In this document: positions 1-8,200 of the stretch, one piece after another
Layout of the letters: each line of letters begins with the position of its first letter
Numbering within the stretch: the first letter of the stretch is position 1
Origin: JAWKVD01 sp041398225
GTDB taxonomy: Bacteria > Pseudomonadota > Alphaproteobacteria > Caulobacterales > Hyphomonadaceae
Direction: 5' to 3'
Length of the DNA: 64,000 bases
Assembly (NCBI GenBank): GCA_041398225.1
Contig: JAWKVD010000003.1
Location: 124,001-188,000 of the forward strand
Position numbers and translations under genes: made by a program
Notes under the pieces: generated by a model
The model's input: only the letters and a program-made list of their open reading frames with translations
The model's database searches: none
What the model was told of the DNA's origin: nothing

Positions 1-647
1 CGGTTGCGGCCCTCGACCAGCGTGAAGCGCAGCACCTGCGTGTCCTCCTGGCGCACCTTCGCGGGCTTGAGGGCCCGGCCGTCGAGTTCGAGGCCGTGGC
101 GCAGTTTCGAAATCTTCTCGCGGTCGATGCGGCCCCGGACGGCGACGACATACTCTTTGTCGATAGCGCTCTCCGGACCGATCACCGCTTTCGCCAGCAC
201 GCCGTCCTCCGACAGGATCAGCAGGCCGCGGCTGTCCTGGTCGAGCCGCCCGAGCGGGGCGAGGCTGGTCTTCGAGCCGGGCATGACGACGCCCGCCGTG
301 CGGGAGGCGGGAAGGGCGAGATTTTCGCGCCGCAGCAGCCGCGCGGCCGGCACCTGTTCGCCTTCCGGCTGGGCCGAGACGATCCCGACCGGCTTGTTGA
401 TCAGCACGGTGATCTGGCTGTCGAGCTGGCGGCTGGCGCGGTCGGCCAGCACCAGGGTCTGGCCCTTAAGAATCTTGCGCCCGACATCCTCGACGGTTTC
501 GCCGTCGATGGTCACCAGCCCGTCGGCGATCAGCGCTTCGGCTTCGCGGCGCGAGCACACGCCCGATTGCGCCAGCCATTTGTTGACGCGCTGCGGCTCC
601 TCGCCGTCATAGGTCTTGGTCCAGGCCACGAAGCACGCCTCTCTCAT
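1..647 (-). CDS. S4-domain 23S rRNA pseudouridine synthase, RluF-like (3' end outside window)
   Basis: This enzyme converts a uridine in rRNA to pseudouridine. About 215 residues are visible before the gene runs off the left edge. An S4 RNA-binding domain (about residues 19-65, RVNKWLAQSG...CSRREAE) is followed by the RsuA/RluB/RluF catalytic domain. That domain carries the motif GRLDQDSRGLL (residues 133-143), whose first Asp (D136) is the expected nucleophile, and the fragment ends in VEGRNR. The segment NKPVGIVS followed by GEQ resembles RluF more than RluB, but the exact target uridine cannot be read from a fragment. The start is uncertain: the ATG at 647 gives the longest frame, and a GTG at 628 preceded by GAGAGG is equally plausible. 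Confidence 0.85.
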   Translation of the reverse strand, partial: MREACFVAWTKTYDGEEPQRVNKWLAQSGVCSRREAEALIADGLVTIDGETVEDVGRKILKGQTLVLADRASRQLDSQITVLINKPVGIVSAQPEGEQVPAARLLRRENLALPASRTAGVVMPGSKTSLAPLGRLDQDSRGLLILSEDGVLAKAVIGPESAIDKEYVVAVRGRIDREKISKLRHGLELDGRALKPAKVRQEDTQVLRFTLVEGRN

Positions 648-729
648 ACAACACGCGACCCACGGCGCGGGGCGCCATGGGTCGCGGAGACTACAGCCGG
701 AACGCGCCGGCGTAACGGTCGAATGCGGA

Positions 730-1236
730 CTAGGGCGCAACCATGATCTGGCCGCGAATCTCACCGCCCGGATTGGCCGCCGTGTGCACGTTCACATAGT
801 ATTTGCCGGCCAGAAGCTCGGTCGCCTGTTCGGGCGTCAGCGTCGCCGTGCCGGTGATCGGGCTGGCCGGATCGGCGAACGGCACCACCGGCGGAGCGTT
901 CTCGCCGGGCTCGGCGGGGCCGTGAATGTGCGCGGCGACGGCCGGACCGGTCAGGCCCTCATAGGTGATGGTGTAATCGAGGGCGCCGGTCTCGGGCGTG
1001 AAGGTGAAGCTCGCCGTGCCGGTTCCATCGGAGGTGACGCCTTCGGACGGGCCGAGCGTGGCCGCCAGCGTCTGCATCTCGGCGGCCGGAGCGGCCTCGG
1101 TCACGGCCGGTTCGGGCGTGGTCGCCGCGGTTTCCGTCGTCGCCTCGGTCGCCGGGGTTTCGGTCGTGCTCTCGCCGCAACCGGCGGCCAGCGCGCCCGC
1201 CAGCGCCACGGCTGCGATCCAGTGTGCCTTGATCAT
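730..1236 (-). CDS. CHRD domain lipoprotein
   Basis: A predicted exported lipoprotein of 168 residues. The N-terminus is a lipoprotein signal peptide with lipobox LAAGC (Cys20). It is followed by a Thr/Glu/Ala/Pro-rich linker (about 21-53) and one CHRD domain (about 54-168) with the typical HIHGPA segment and the ending VHTAANPGGEIRGQI. CHRD domains occur in extracytoplasmic proteins of mostly unknown function. The ATG at 1236 is chosen because GGAGAGGG lies about 10 nt upstream; a longer frame begins at 1260. It is a single gene between the pseudouridine synthase and the divergent dioxygenase. No function beyond domain membership can be assigned. Confidence 0.85.
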   Translation of the reverse strand: MIKAHWIAAVALAGALAAGCGESTTETPATEATTETAATTPEPAVTEAAPAAEMQTLAATLGPSEGVTSDGTGTASFTFTPETGALDYTITYEGLTGPAVAAHIHGPAEPGENAPPVVPFADPASPITGTATLTPEQATELLAGKYYVNVHTAANPGGEIRGQIMVAP

Positions 1237-1462
1237 TGGATGTTTTCCCTCTCCAAGCATGCCGTCCGCCGCCGGCGCATTCGCCGGCCGGAGCGGACGC
1301 CAGCAAATTCAGCCTAACATGCATTGTGCGCGGCGGGCCAATCCCGCCTGCGGACCAAGGAAACGCCCGGCGGCCCCGCAGGTTCCCGGCCATGCCCCGC
1401 GCCCCGCGCAATTGCCAATCCTGTCCCCGCCGATCATGCTCGGCAAAAAACAGGGGAACGCC

Positions 1463-2308
1463 ATGGGCTACAACACGATCACGGTGAAGCCGCTTTCGCC
1501 GCTTCTCGGCGCGGAGATCGAGGGCGTCGATCTCTCGCAGCCGCTCACCAATGCGCAATATGACGACATTCACCGGGCTTTCCTGGATCATCACGTCATC
1601 TTCTTCCGCGATCAGGCCCTGTCGCCGGACGATCAGGTCGCCTTCGGCCGGCGGTTCGGCACGCTCAACATTCATCCCTATGTGAAGGGCATGGCGTCTC
1701 ATCCGGAGATCCTGGAGATCATCAAGGAGCCGCACGAGAAGGTGAATTTCGGCGGCGGCTGGCACTCCGACATGAGCTTTCTCGAGGAACCGGCGCTGGG
1801 CTCCCAGCTCTACGCCATGGAAGTGCCGGACGTGGGCGGCGACACGCTGTTCGCCAGCCAGTACGCGGCCTACGATTCGCTCTCCGAGGGGCTGAAAGCG
1901 ACGCTCGACGGCATGCGCGCCATCCACACCGCGGCAGAGGAATATGGCGCGCGCGGTCATTCCTCCCGCAAGCGCGCCTCGATGGATTCCGAAGTCGTCG
2001 GCGACGACGTTCCGGAATACGAACACCCGGTGGTGCGCACCCATCCGGAGACCGGCCGCAAGGGTCTTTACGTCAATCCCGGCTTCACCCTGCGCTTCGC
2101 CGGATGGACGCGCCGCGAGAGCAAGCCGCTGCTGGACTATCTGTTCGAGGTCTCGCGGCGCGAGGTGAACACCTGCCGCTTTCGCTGGCGGAAGGGCTCG
2201 CTTGCCTTCTGGGACAATCGCTGCGTCTGGCACTACGCGCTGAACGACTATCACGGCCAGCGCCGTCACATGCGGCGCGTGACCATAAACGGCGACAAGC
2301 CGCGCTAG
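1463..2308 (+). CDS. TauD/TfdA-family Fe(II)/2-oxoglutarate dioxygenase
   Basis: A 281-residue cytoplasmic non-haem iron dioxygenase that would oxidise a small substrate using 2-oxoglutarate and O2. The iron ligands are visible as H101 and D103 (WHSDMSF) and H257 (WHYALND). T128 and R268 match the 2-oxoglutarate contacts of TauD (TauD: H99, D101, T126, H255, R266), so spacing is conserved along the chain. The substrate could be taurine, another sulfonate or an aryloxy/alkyl acid; nothing nearby decides this, since no sulfonate transporter is encoded. The start follows a good ribosome site (AGGGG, 6 nt spacing). It converges on the enoyl-CoA hydratase with 6 bp between the stops. Confidence 0.9.
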   Translation: MGYNTITVKPLSPLLGAEIEGVDLSQPLTNAQYDDIHRAFLDHHVIFFRDQALSPDDQVAFGRRFGTLNIHPYVKGMASHPEILEIIKEPHEKVNFGGGWHSDMSFLEEPALGSQLYAMEVPDVGGDTLFASQYAAYDSLSEGLKATLDGMRAIHTAAEEYGARGHSSRKRASMDSEVVGDDVPEYEHPVVRTHPETGRKGLYVNPGFTLRFAGWTRRESKPLLDYLFEVSRREVNTCRFRWRKGSLAFWDNRCVWHYALNDYHGQRRHMRRVTINGDKPR

Positions 2309-2314
2309 GCGAGC

Positions 2315-3130
2315 CTAGCCCTTCTGCTCGCGGCCGCGTTCCATGACCGCCTTGCGCGAGCTTTCGGCCGCTTCCGGCGTCACGCCGGCGTTGTAGGCGT
2401 TGCCGACCATGATCTCCATGCGCAGCGCATCCGGCAGGGCGAGGGCGGAGCCTTCGTCGATCACCGCCTTGAGGCGGCGCAACAGGTCGCCGTCGATCTG
2501 CGCCATCTCGTGAGCCAGTTTGCGGGCGGCAGGCAGAAGTTCGTCCGGCGCGACGACGCGGTTGACCAGTCCCCAGCGCTCGGCGGTTTCCGCATCGAGG
2601 AAGTTGCCGGTGAGGCTGAGCTCTTTCGCGCGCGCAAGACCGATGCGCCGCGACAGGTTCTGCGACAGACCCCACACCGGCATCAGGCCGACGCGGCCAT
2701 GCGTGTCGGCGAACTTCGCCTCGCTCGACGCCAGCAGCAGATCGCACATCAAGGCGAGTTCGAAACCGCCGGTGATGGCGAACCCGTTGATCGCGCCGAT
2801 GACCGGTTGCGGGCAGGCGGCGAAAGCCGCGGCGAGATCGAGGTCGGGCGCCCTGGCGTCGCCTTCGCAATCGCCGTCGCCGCCCACGCCGAGCGAAAAG
2901 CCCTGCTGGCCCGCCTCCTTGAGGTCGACGCCGGCGGTGAAGGCGCGGCCGTTTCCGGTCAGCACGATGGCGCAGACGTTATCGTCCGCCGCCAGCGTCC
3001 GGATGGTCGTCACCAGCTCGGAGCGCAGCGCCACCGACATGGCGTTGAGCTGTTTCGGCCGGTTCAGCGTCACGATCGCGACAGGGCCGTCATGTTCGAC
3101 AAGAAGGATCGGTTCGGCCGCGTCGCTCAT
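2315..3130 (-). CDS. enoyl-CoA hydratase/isomerase family protein
   Basis: A 271-residue crotonase-fold protein, probably acting on an acyl-CoA thioester in fatty-acid or related catabolism. The oxyanion-hole regions AFTAGVDL (64-70) and ITGGFEL (119-125) are present. E124 aligns with catalytic Glu144 of rat enoyl-CoA hydratase. The second catalytic Glu (rat Glu164) is replaced by H144 in DTHGRVGLMP, a feature of a known crotonase subclade also seen in mycobacterial EchA proteins. Straightforward hydratase activity is therefore doubtful. There is also a small acidic insert (GVGGDGDCEGDARAP, about 81-95) before the helix preceding the active site. The gene is probably transcribed after the CinA-like gene, whose stop lies 36 bp upstream. 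Confidence 0.88.
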   Translation of the reverse strand: MSDAAEPILLVEHDGPVAIVTLNRPKQLNAMSVALRSELVTTIRTLAADDNVCAIVLTGNGRAFTAGVDLKEAGQQGFSLGVGGDGDCEGDARAPDLDLAAAFAACPQPVIGAINGFAITGGFELALMCDLLLASSEAKFADTHGRVGLMPVWGLSQNLSRRIGLARAKELSLTGNFLDAETAERWGLVNRVVAPDELLPAARKLAHEMAQIDGDLLRRLKAVIDEGSALALPDALRMEIMVGNAYNAGVTPEAAESSRKAVMERGREQKG

Positions 3131-3166
3131 CGTGGTTTTCCTTTCGGCGCTGTCAGGGGAGCCGGT

Positions 3167-3952
3167 CTAGTCAACGGGATCGATTTCGGGCGTCTGGCCC
3201 TGGGCGCGGACCAGTTCGGCCAGCGCGGAGGCGGCCGCATCGAGCGCGGCGGCGTCGGCGCTGCGCGCCACCAGCGCGACGCCATAGTCGGGCCGCCCCT
3301 CGGCGTCGGTGCGCATCCACGGATACGAGCCGAGACTGACGGCCGCATGGGTTTCGCTGAGATCCCGCAGCGGCTGGGAGAGGTCGCCCTCGCGCAGTCC
3401 CTTGGCGCGCACGGTGCGGGCGTGAATCACCGCGCCGCCTTCGATGCGGTGGCCGATGTCCTGAAGCATGCCGCGCATTACGCTGGGCACGCCGGCCATC
3501 ACGAAGACATTGCCGATCTGGAAGCCCGGCGCGCCGGACACCGGATTGGCGATCAGGGTGGCGCTGGCGGGAATGCGCGCCATGCGCAGGCGGCCCTCGG
3601 TCAATTCGAGGCCGCGCTGCGGATAGTGAGCCAGAAGGGCGGCGCGCGCATCCTCACGCACGTCGATCGTGTCGCCGAAGGCCGCCGCCATGGAATCGGC
3701 GGTGATGTCGTCATGCGTGGGGCCGATGCCGCCGGTGGTGAACACATAGTCGAAGCGCGCGCGCAGCTCGTTGACCGTGGCGATGATGGTCTCTCGCACG
3801 TCCGGCACCACGCGGGCCTCGCGCACCTGCACGCCGAGCGGCTGCAGGAAGTGGGCGATGGTTCTGAGATTGGTGTCCTGGGTCCGGCCGGAGAGGATCT
3901 CGTCTCCGATCAGCATGACGGCGGCTGTGACGGTTCTGGTCATGACGGGCAT
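3167..3952 (-). CDS. CinA-like molybdopterin-binding domain protein
   Basis: A 261-residue protein containing the MoCF/MogA-type domain found in competence/damage-inducible protein CinA. The domain starts near residue 10 (AVMLIGDEILSGRTQDTN) and includes the signature TTGGIGPTHDDIT. The C-terminal nicotinamide-nucleotide amidase domain of full CinA is absent, so this is the short form common in alphaproteobacteria. CinA-type domains have been linked to ADP-ribose pyrophosphatase activity, but the role of the short form is not settled. Two in-frame ATGs (3952 and 3943) are possible starts. It sits directly upstream of the enoyl-CoA hydratase gene on the same strand. Confidence 0.85.
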   Translation of the reverse strand: MPVMTRTVTAAVMLIGDEILSGRTQDTNLRTIAHFLQPLGVQVREARVVPDVRETIIATVNELRARFDYVFTTGGIGPTHDDITADSMAAAFGDTIDVREDARAALLAHYPQRGLELTEGRLRMARIPASATLIANPVSGAPGFQIGNVFVMAGVPSVMRGMLQDIGHRIEGGAVIHARTVRAKGLREGDLSQPLRDLSETHAAVSLGSYPWMRTDAEGRPDYGVALVARSADAAALDAAASALAELVRAQGQTPEIDPVD

Positions 3953-4070
3953 TTAGACCGTGAAGGGCGCCGCGGTCCATGTCCCGCGAACGTCCTGGGC
4001 CAACTCTTGGGCCGAGGCTTGAGGTCATGTCGGTGAGGCGGCGGGGCGGGACAAGCGCTCGCGCAAAAGA

Positions 4071-4098
4071 AAAGGGCGGACCGCAAGGCCCGCCCTTT
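4071..4098 (-). terminator. Rho-independent terminator of ctpA
   Basis: A stem of aaagggcgg (4071-4079) pairs with ccgcccttt (4090-4098). On the minus strand it is followed by a T-rich run (TTTTCTTTT), 23 nt past the ctpA stop. Confidence 0.8.
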
Positions 4099-4120
4099 CC
4101 CGGATCAATCGTGGAGCAGG

Positions 4121-5425
4121 CTACAGGCTGCCGGTCTCGAGCAGCTTGAGCGCTTCCTCAAGCTGGAAGTCGTCGCCCTTATAGTCTTCCGGCGGCATGT
4201 TGGCCGGGATGTGCGGCGGCTTGCGCTGGAGGCCCTGATCGTTTTCGAGCGCATTGCGCAGGCCCGCCTCGTTATAGCGAATCTGCAGGCGCTTCAGGGT
4301 TTCGATGTCCTCGTCGGACAGGCGCACATTCGCGACTTCATAGTCGGGTTCGATGCCCGCGCCCTGGATCGAGCCGCCCGACGGCGTGTAGTAGCGCGAG
4401 GTCGTCAGGCGGATGGCGCCCTTGCCCGGACCGAGCGGGGTCAGCGTCTGCACCGAACCCTTGCCGAAGGAGGTGAGGCCGAGGATCTGCGCACGCTTGT
4501 GATCCTTGAGCGCGCCCGCGACGATCTCCGCCGCCGAGGCCGATCCGTTGTTGATCAGAACCACGATCGGAACGTCCGGCGCGCGCTTGGTGCGCACCGC
4601 GTTGTAGCGGTTGTTGTCTTCGGGGCGGCGGCCCTTGGTCGAGACGATGGCGCCGCTTTCGATGAAGCGCGACGAAACCTTCACGGCCTGATCGAGCAGC
4701 CCGCCGGGATTGTTGCGCAGGTCGAGCACGATGCCCTTCATCGGGCCGCGAATTTCCTTGCGCAGCGAGTCGATCGCCTTGTCGAGCGTGTCGCTGGTGC
4801 GTTCGTTGAACGAGGAGACGCGGATATAGCCGATATTCCCGTCCTTCACTTCGTAGCGCACGCTGTCCGGGCGGATGTTCTCGCGCGTCAGCGTCACGTC
4901 GAAGGGCTCCTGGCCTTCGCGCGCGATGGTGATGGTGAGGCTGGTGCCGGCTTCGCCGCGCAGCATTTTCAGCGCGTCGTCGAGCGGCATGCCGATGATC
5001 GAAACGCCGTCGACGCCGACCAGGAAATCGCCGGACTTGATGCCGGCGCGCGAGGCCGGGGTGTCGTCCATCGGCGTGACGACTTTCACGGCGCCTTCCT
5101 CGGAGGTCACCTCGATGCCGAGGCCGCCGTATTCGCCGCGCGTCTGCTCGGCCATTTCGTGGAAGTCGTCGGGGCTGAGATAGCTGGAGTGGGGATCGAG
5201 CGAGGACAGCATGCCGTTGATCGAGGCTTCGATGACTTTCGTCTCGTCGACCTCCTCGACATAGTTCTTCTCGATCTGACCGAGAACGGTCGTGTACAGA
5301 TCGAGTTGCTGGAAGGTGTCGCGCCGCGCGTCGGACGGATTTGTCGTCACCGCAAAGGCCGACACGCCAAGCGTGACGCCGATAAGGCCCGCGCACACCA
5401 ATGGACCGATCAACCACTTCCGCAT
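4121..5425 (-). CDS. ctpA: carboxyl-terminal processing protease CtpA (S41 peptidase)
   Basis: A 434-residue periplasmic serine protease of the tail-specific protease family, which degrades or matures envelope proteins. The N-terminal hydrophobic segment (about residues 5-25) is a signal peptide or anchor. A PDZ domain covers about 98-180. The S41 domain carries the catalytic dyad S297 (NNGSASAAE) and K322 (SFGKGS), with the 25-residue spacing seen in D1 processing protease. The start at 5425 is chosen because AGAGGAACC precedes it at proper spacing; the frame could extend to 5500. It is downstream of the EnvC-type gene on the same strand, the conserved alphaproteobacterial arrangement, and both proteins act on cell-wall metabolism. 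Confidence 0.95.
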   Translation of the reverse strand: MRKWLIGPLVCAGLIGVTLGVSAFAVTTNPSDARRDTFQQLDLYTTVLGQIEKNYVEEVDETKVIEASINGMLSSLDPHSSYLSPDDFHEMAEQTRGEYGGLGIEVTSEEGAVKVVTPMDDTPASRAGIKSGDFLVGVDGVSIIGMPLDDALKMLRGEAGTSLTITIAREGQEPFDVTLTRENIRPDSVRYEVKDGNIGYIRVSSFNERTSDTLDKAIDSLRKEIRGPMKGIVLDLRNNPGGLLDQAVKVSSRFIESGAIVSTKGRRPEDNNRYNAVRTKRAPDVPIVVLINNGSASAAEIVAGALKDHKRAQILGLTSFGKGSVQTLTPLGPGKGAIRLTTSRYYTPSGGSIQGAGIEPDYEVANVRLSDEDIETLKRLQIRYNEAGLRNALENDQGLQRKPPHIPANMPPEDYKGDDFQLEEALKLLETGSL

Positions 5426-5596
5426 TCGCACAGGTTCCTCTAAATCGCCGGTCGCAGCCAGGCAGATCCCCGCCGAGCTTTCATCTGGCCACAGAAACAC
5501 GGCCCTCTCAAGGCCCGTCGGTCACCTTCGTGTCACAAGTCCGGGCGCAAGGAGCGGCAAGCCCGCTGAGCCCCGTCGTCAATCTCCGGTTCGCCG

Positions 5597-6787
5597 TCAT
5601 GTCCCCCGGCTCAGCCATGCGGCGGGGTCGGTCGGCTCGCCATTGCGGCGAACCTCAAGGTAAAGCTCAGGCGCGGGCGACGAGCGGGAGGCCATCCGCC
5701 CCAGCGGCTCGCCCGCCAGCACCAGCTGTCCGGTCTCCGCATAGATCACGTCGAGGCCGGACATCACCACCAGTACGCCGCCGCCGACGTCGAGGATCAG
5801 CATGTCGCCATAGCTGCGGAACGGACCGGCGAACTCGATTCGCCCGTCCCGTGGCGCCACCACCAGAGAATCCGGACGCGTTGTGAGGGTGAGCCCCTCC
5901 TGGCGCTCGCCATTGACCCGCGCGCCGTACTTCACGCGGATGTCGCCGACCACCGGCGGCGTCGGCGCGCCCGGCCCGCCTCCGGGCAGGGGCGTTCGGA
6001 CGTTTGGGGAGGATTTCGGCGACGACGCGGCCGGTTTCGGCTGCGCCGGCTTGCGGCCCGGTGCGCGCGGCGCCTCGGCCGCCAGCGCGTCCAGCAGGTC
6101 GCGCAGCGTGTCGGCTTCCCGCGCCAGCGCCTCGGACTTCGCGCGCAGGCCCGCGGTCTCGTTCTCGAGCGACGAGCGGGCGATGCGCTTGGAATCCGCC
6201 AGCGCCTCGATCTCGTCCTTGCGGGCCGACAGCGCCCGTTCGGCGACCTCCAGGCGGTCGCGCTCCCGCGTGGTCTCGGTGCGGATGCGGTTGAGTTCGA
6301 CGATCTTGCCGCGCAGGTCGTCGGCGCGCTTCGCCAGCGCCGGCGCCGCCTCGCTCATCAGGATGGCGGCCCGCACGGCCGAGCCGGCGTCGTCCGGACT
6401 GGCGGCGAGCGCGGGCGGGCGATGCGCGCTGAGCGACATCAGCGCCGCCAGCAGATCCTCGCGCGAGGCGACGTCCTCCGCGAGCCGCCGTTCGGCGACT
6501 TTCAGGTCGGCCTCCAGAAGCACCAGCCGGGCTTCGGCGGCGCGCGCCGATTCCTCCTGCCGGCGGCTGTCGGCGGCGGCCGAGAGCAGGTCGCGGTCGA
6601 TATCGCCCATCTCGCGGTCGGCTGTGTCGGCCGAGGCTTCCAGCCGTTTCAGCCGCGCGAGGGCGGCGTCGCGCTGCGCCTCGACGCGCTTCAGATCCTC
6701 GACGGTGAAGGTGTCGGCCGCCTGGCCGCGGGCCGGGTCCGCCGCGAGCGGCAGGACAAGCAAGAGGAGGGCGACGAACCGGCGCAT
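5597..6787 (-). CDS. EnvC-like murein hydrolase activator (degenerate LytM/M23)
   Basis: A 396-residue periplasmic protein with a signal peptide (about 1-22), long coiled-coil segments rich in Glu/Arg/Ala (about 25-255), a Pro-rich linker (about 260-290) and a C-terminal LytM/M23 domain (about 295-390). The metal ligands of active LytM enzymes are missing: the region that should read HxH is LYLEVR, and the first His-x3-Asp motif is absent. This matches EnvC, which activates amidases rather than cutting peptidoglycan itself. It lies 35 bp after rlmH and upstream of ctpA, so the rsfS-rlmH-envC-ctpA genes probably form one transcription unit. The start follows from the clear signal peptide. Confidence 0.88.
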   Translation of the reverse strand: MRRFVALLLLVLPLAADPARGQAADTFTVEDLKRVEAQRDAALARLKRLEASADTADREMGDIDRDLLSAAADSRRQEESARAAEARLVLLEADLKVAERRLAEDVASREDLLAALMSLSAHRPPALAASPDDAGSAVRAAILMSEAAPALAKRADDLRGKIVELNRIRTETTRERDRLEVAERALSARKDEIEALADSKRIARSSLENETAGLRAKSEALAREADTLRDLLDALAAEAPRAPGRKPAQPKPAASSPKSSPNVRTPLPGGGPGAPTPPVVGDIRVKYGARVNGERQEGLTLTTRPDSLVVAPRDGRIEFAGPFRSYGDMLILDVGGGVLVVMSGLDVIYAETGQLVLAGEPLGRMASRSSPAPELYLEVRRNGEPTDPAAWLSRGT

Positions 6788-6822
6788 GGCGGCCACACTC
6801 CATCCGTTGACTGAACGAAACC

Positions 6823-7299
6823 CTACTCGCGGTGATAGGGGGTTCCCGCCGCGATCGAAACAGCCCGGTAGACCTGTTCGGCCAGCATCGCCCGCACCAG
6901 CTTGTGCGGCCAGGTCTGCTGGCCCAGCGCCAGCACCGTGCGGGCGGCCTCGACCGCCGCCGGGCCATGGCCGTCGGCCCCGCCGATCAGGAAGGTGACC
7001 GCCTCGCCCGCGTCCCGCCATTTGATCAGCCGCCGCGACATCTCTTCGGAGGTCCATTGCTCGCCGCGCTCGTCCAGGCGCACCAGCACGCCGGAGCCGC
7101 TCCCGGAACTGGCGGTCGCCTTGGCGACGAGCCGCTCGGCCTCGCGCTCGCGGCCGCCGCCGGCGTCGACCTCGATCTCCCGGATATCGCGCCAGCCCAG
7201 CGCCCGGCCGGTCTTGCGGGCGCGGTCGAGATAGTCGTCGACCAACGCGCGCTCCGGACCGTCCTTGAGGCGGCCGACGCAAAGGATGCGGATGCTCAT
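6823..7299 (-). CDS. rlmH: 23S rRNA pseudouridine(1915)-N3-methyltransferase RlmH
   Basis: A 158-residue SPOUT-class methyltransferase that methylates pseudouridine 1915 in helix 69 of 23S rRNA using S-adenosylmethionine. Length and motifs match RlmH: the SAM-binding loop FLIGGADGHG and the C-terminal knot LVRAMLAEQVYRA ending in YHRE. The protein works as a homodimer on assembled 70S ribosomes. It follows rsfS by 31 bp, the usual pairing of these two ribosome-associated genes. Confidence 0.96.
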   Translation of the reverse strand: MSIRILCVGRLKDGPERALVDDYLDRARKTGRALGWRDIREIEVDAGGGREREAERLVAKATASSGSGSGVLVRLDERGEQWTSEEMSRRLIKWRDAGEAVTFLIGGADGHGPAAVEAARTVLALGQQTWPHKLVRAMLAEQVYRAVSIAAGTPYHRE

Positions 7300-7330
7300 G
7301 CGGGGCGGGTCCCAGGTTCAGGGACGGCCG

Positions 7331-7960
7331 TCAGCTCGGACGGTCCATCGCCTGAACGTTGGCGGCTTGCGCGGAGGCCGGCGTTTCGCCGCCCCAGATG
7401 CGCTCGAGGTTGTAGAACTGCCGAACCTCGGGCCGGAAAATGTGGACGATCACGTCGCCCGCATCGATCAGCACCCAGTCGGCGTTCGGCAGGCCCTCGA
7501 CCCGGACCGATTGCGCGCCTTCGTTCTTGAGTTTGCGGGCGACATGGTCGGCCAGCGCCGAGACATGGCGCTGCGATCGGCCCGACGCCACGATCATGGT
7601 GTCGGCCATCGAGGATTTCCCGGCGAGGTCGATCTCGAGGATGTCCTCGGCCTTGTCGTCCTCAAGCTGGGCCGCGATGGCGCGCGCCAGCTCAGCCGAA
7701 GCATGGCTGCTCGCCGCAGCCGCCTGCGGTTGACCCGCTTGCGAAGCGTCGGCTTGCGATGGATCGGGGTGGGATTGACCGGAAAGGGACTGACCAGACA
7801 ATCCGGGACTTCCGTCCTCGGCGTCGGTCGGCGAGTGCTCCGGCTGCGCCGCGGGCGCGGGCTTGCCGGAACCGGGTCGGCTCAAAGCGGACAGTTTTGG
7901 ATCCTTCTTCTTCTGACCAGCGAAGGCCGACAGGCTAACATGCGGGAGAAGCCGCGCCAA
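7331..7960 (-). CDS. rsfS: ribosomal silencing factor RsfS with N-terminal extension
   Basis: RsfS binds L14 on the 50S subunit and blocks subunit joining under nutrient limitation. The conserved Iojap/RsfS domain begins near residue 88 (ELARAIAAQ) and contains KSSMADTMIVASGRSQRH and DWVLIDAGDVIVHIF. The start is unsettled. No ATG or GTG lies in frame upstream of the domain; the longest frame starts with TTG at 7960, and a TTG at 7885 is an alternative. A CTG at 7894 has AAGGA about 7 nt upstream. If translated from 7960, the protein has an extra region of about 85 residues rich in Ser, Gln, Ala and Pro with repeated GQS and SQA units, unlike typical RsfS of 105-150 residues. It heads the rsfS-rlmH-envC-ctpA cluster. 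Confidence 0.9.
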   Translation of the reverse strand: MARLLPHVSLSAFAGQKKKDPKLSALSRPGSGKPAPAAQPEHSPTDAEDGSPGLSGQSLSGQSHPDPSQADASQAGQPQAAAASSHASAELARAIAAQLEDDKAEDILEIDLAGKSSMADTMIVASGRSQRHVSALADHVARKLKNEGAQSVRVEGLPNADWVLIDAGDVIVHIFRPEVRQFYNLERIWGGETPASAQAANVQAMDRPS

Positions 7961-8200
7961 ATGACAATGGGGACCAGGCCGCCGGTTTCAACAGGCGCGC
8001 GAGCGGTCCGCGCGTCCGCCGGACACCCCCTCCGAGATTAGGTCCCTGATTCAGCGATCTAAAACCGTCTCCAGCGCTCGCTCGCCGGCGACATCTCGCG
8101 ATCGTGTGCGGAACAGACGCGCCGGGGCATGGCCTCGCCCGCGAGGGTACTGTAATGGAACGTACAAACAAGAAGTCGACTGATACGACGGGGAGGAAAT

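Noticed and set aside
4..1317. Several plus-strand frames over the left edge
   Set aside because: The minus strand encodes a recognisable pseudouridine synthase and CHRD lipoprotein in the same region; the plus frames have no homology or start signals.
2510..4036. 508-residue plus-strand frame across the enoyl-CoA hydratase and CinA-like genes
   Set aside because: It covers two recognisable minus-strand genes and their spacer; composition and lack of motifs mark it as a shadow.
7961..8200. Cobalamin or other riboswitch upstream of the TonB-dependent receptor
   Set aside because: No B12-box or other conserved riboswitch core was found in the 240-bp leader.
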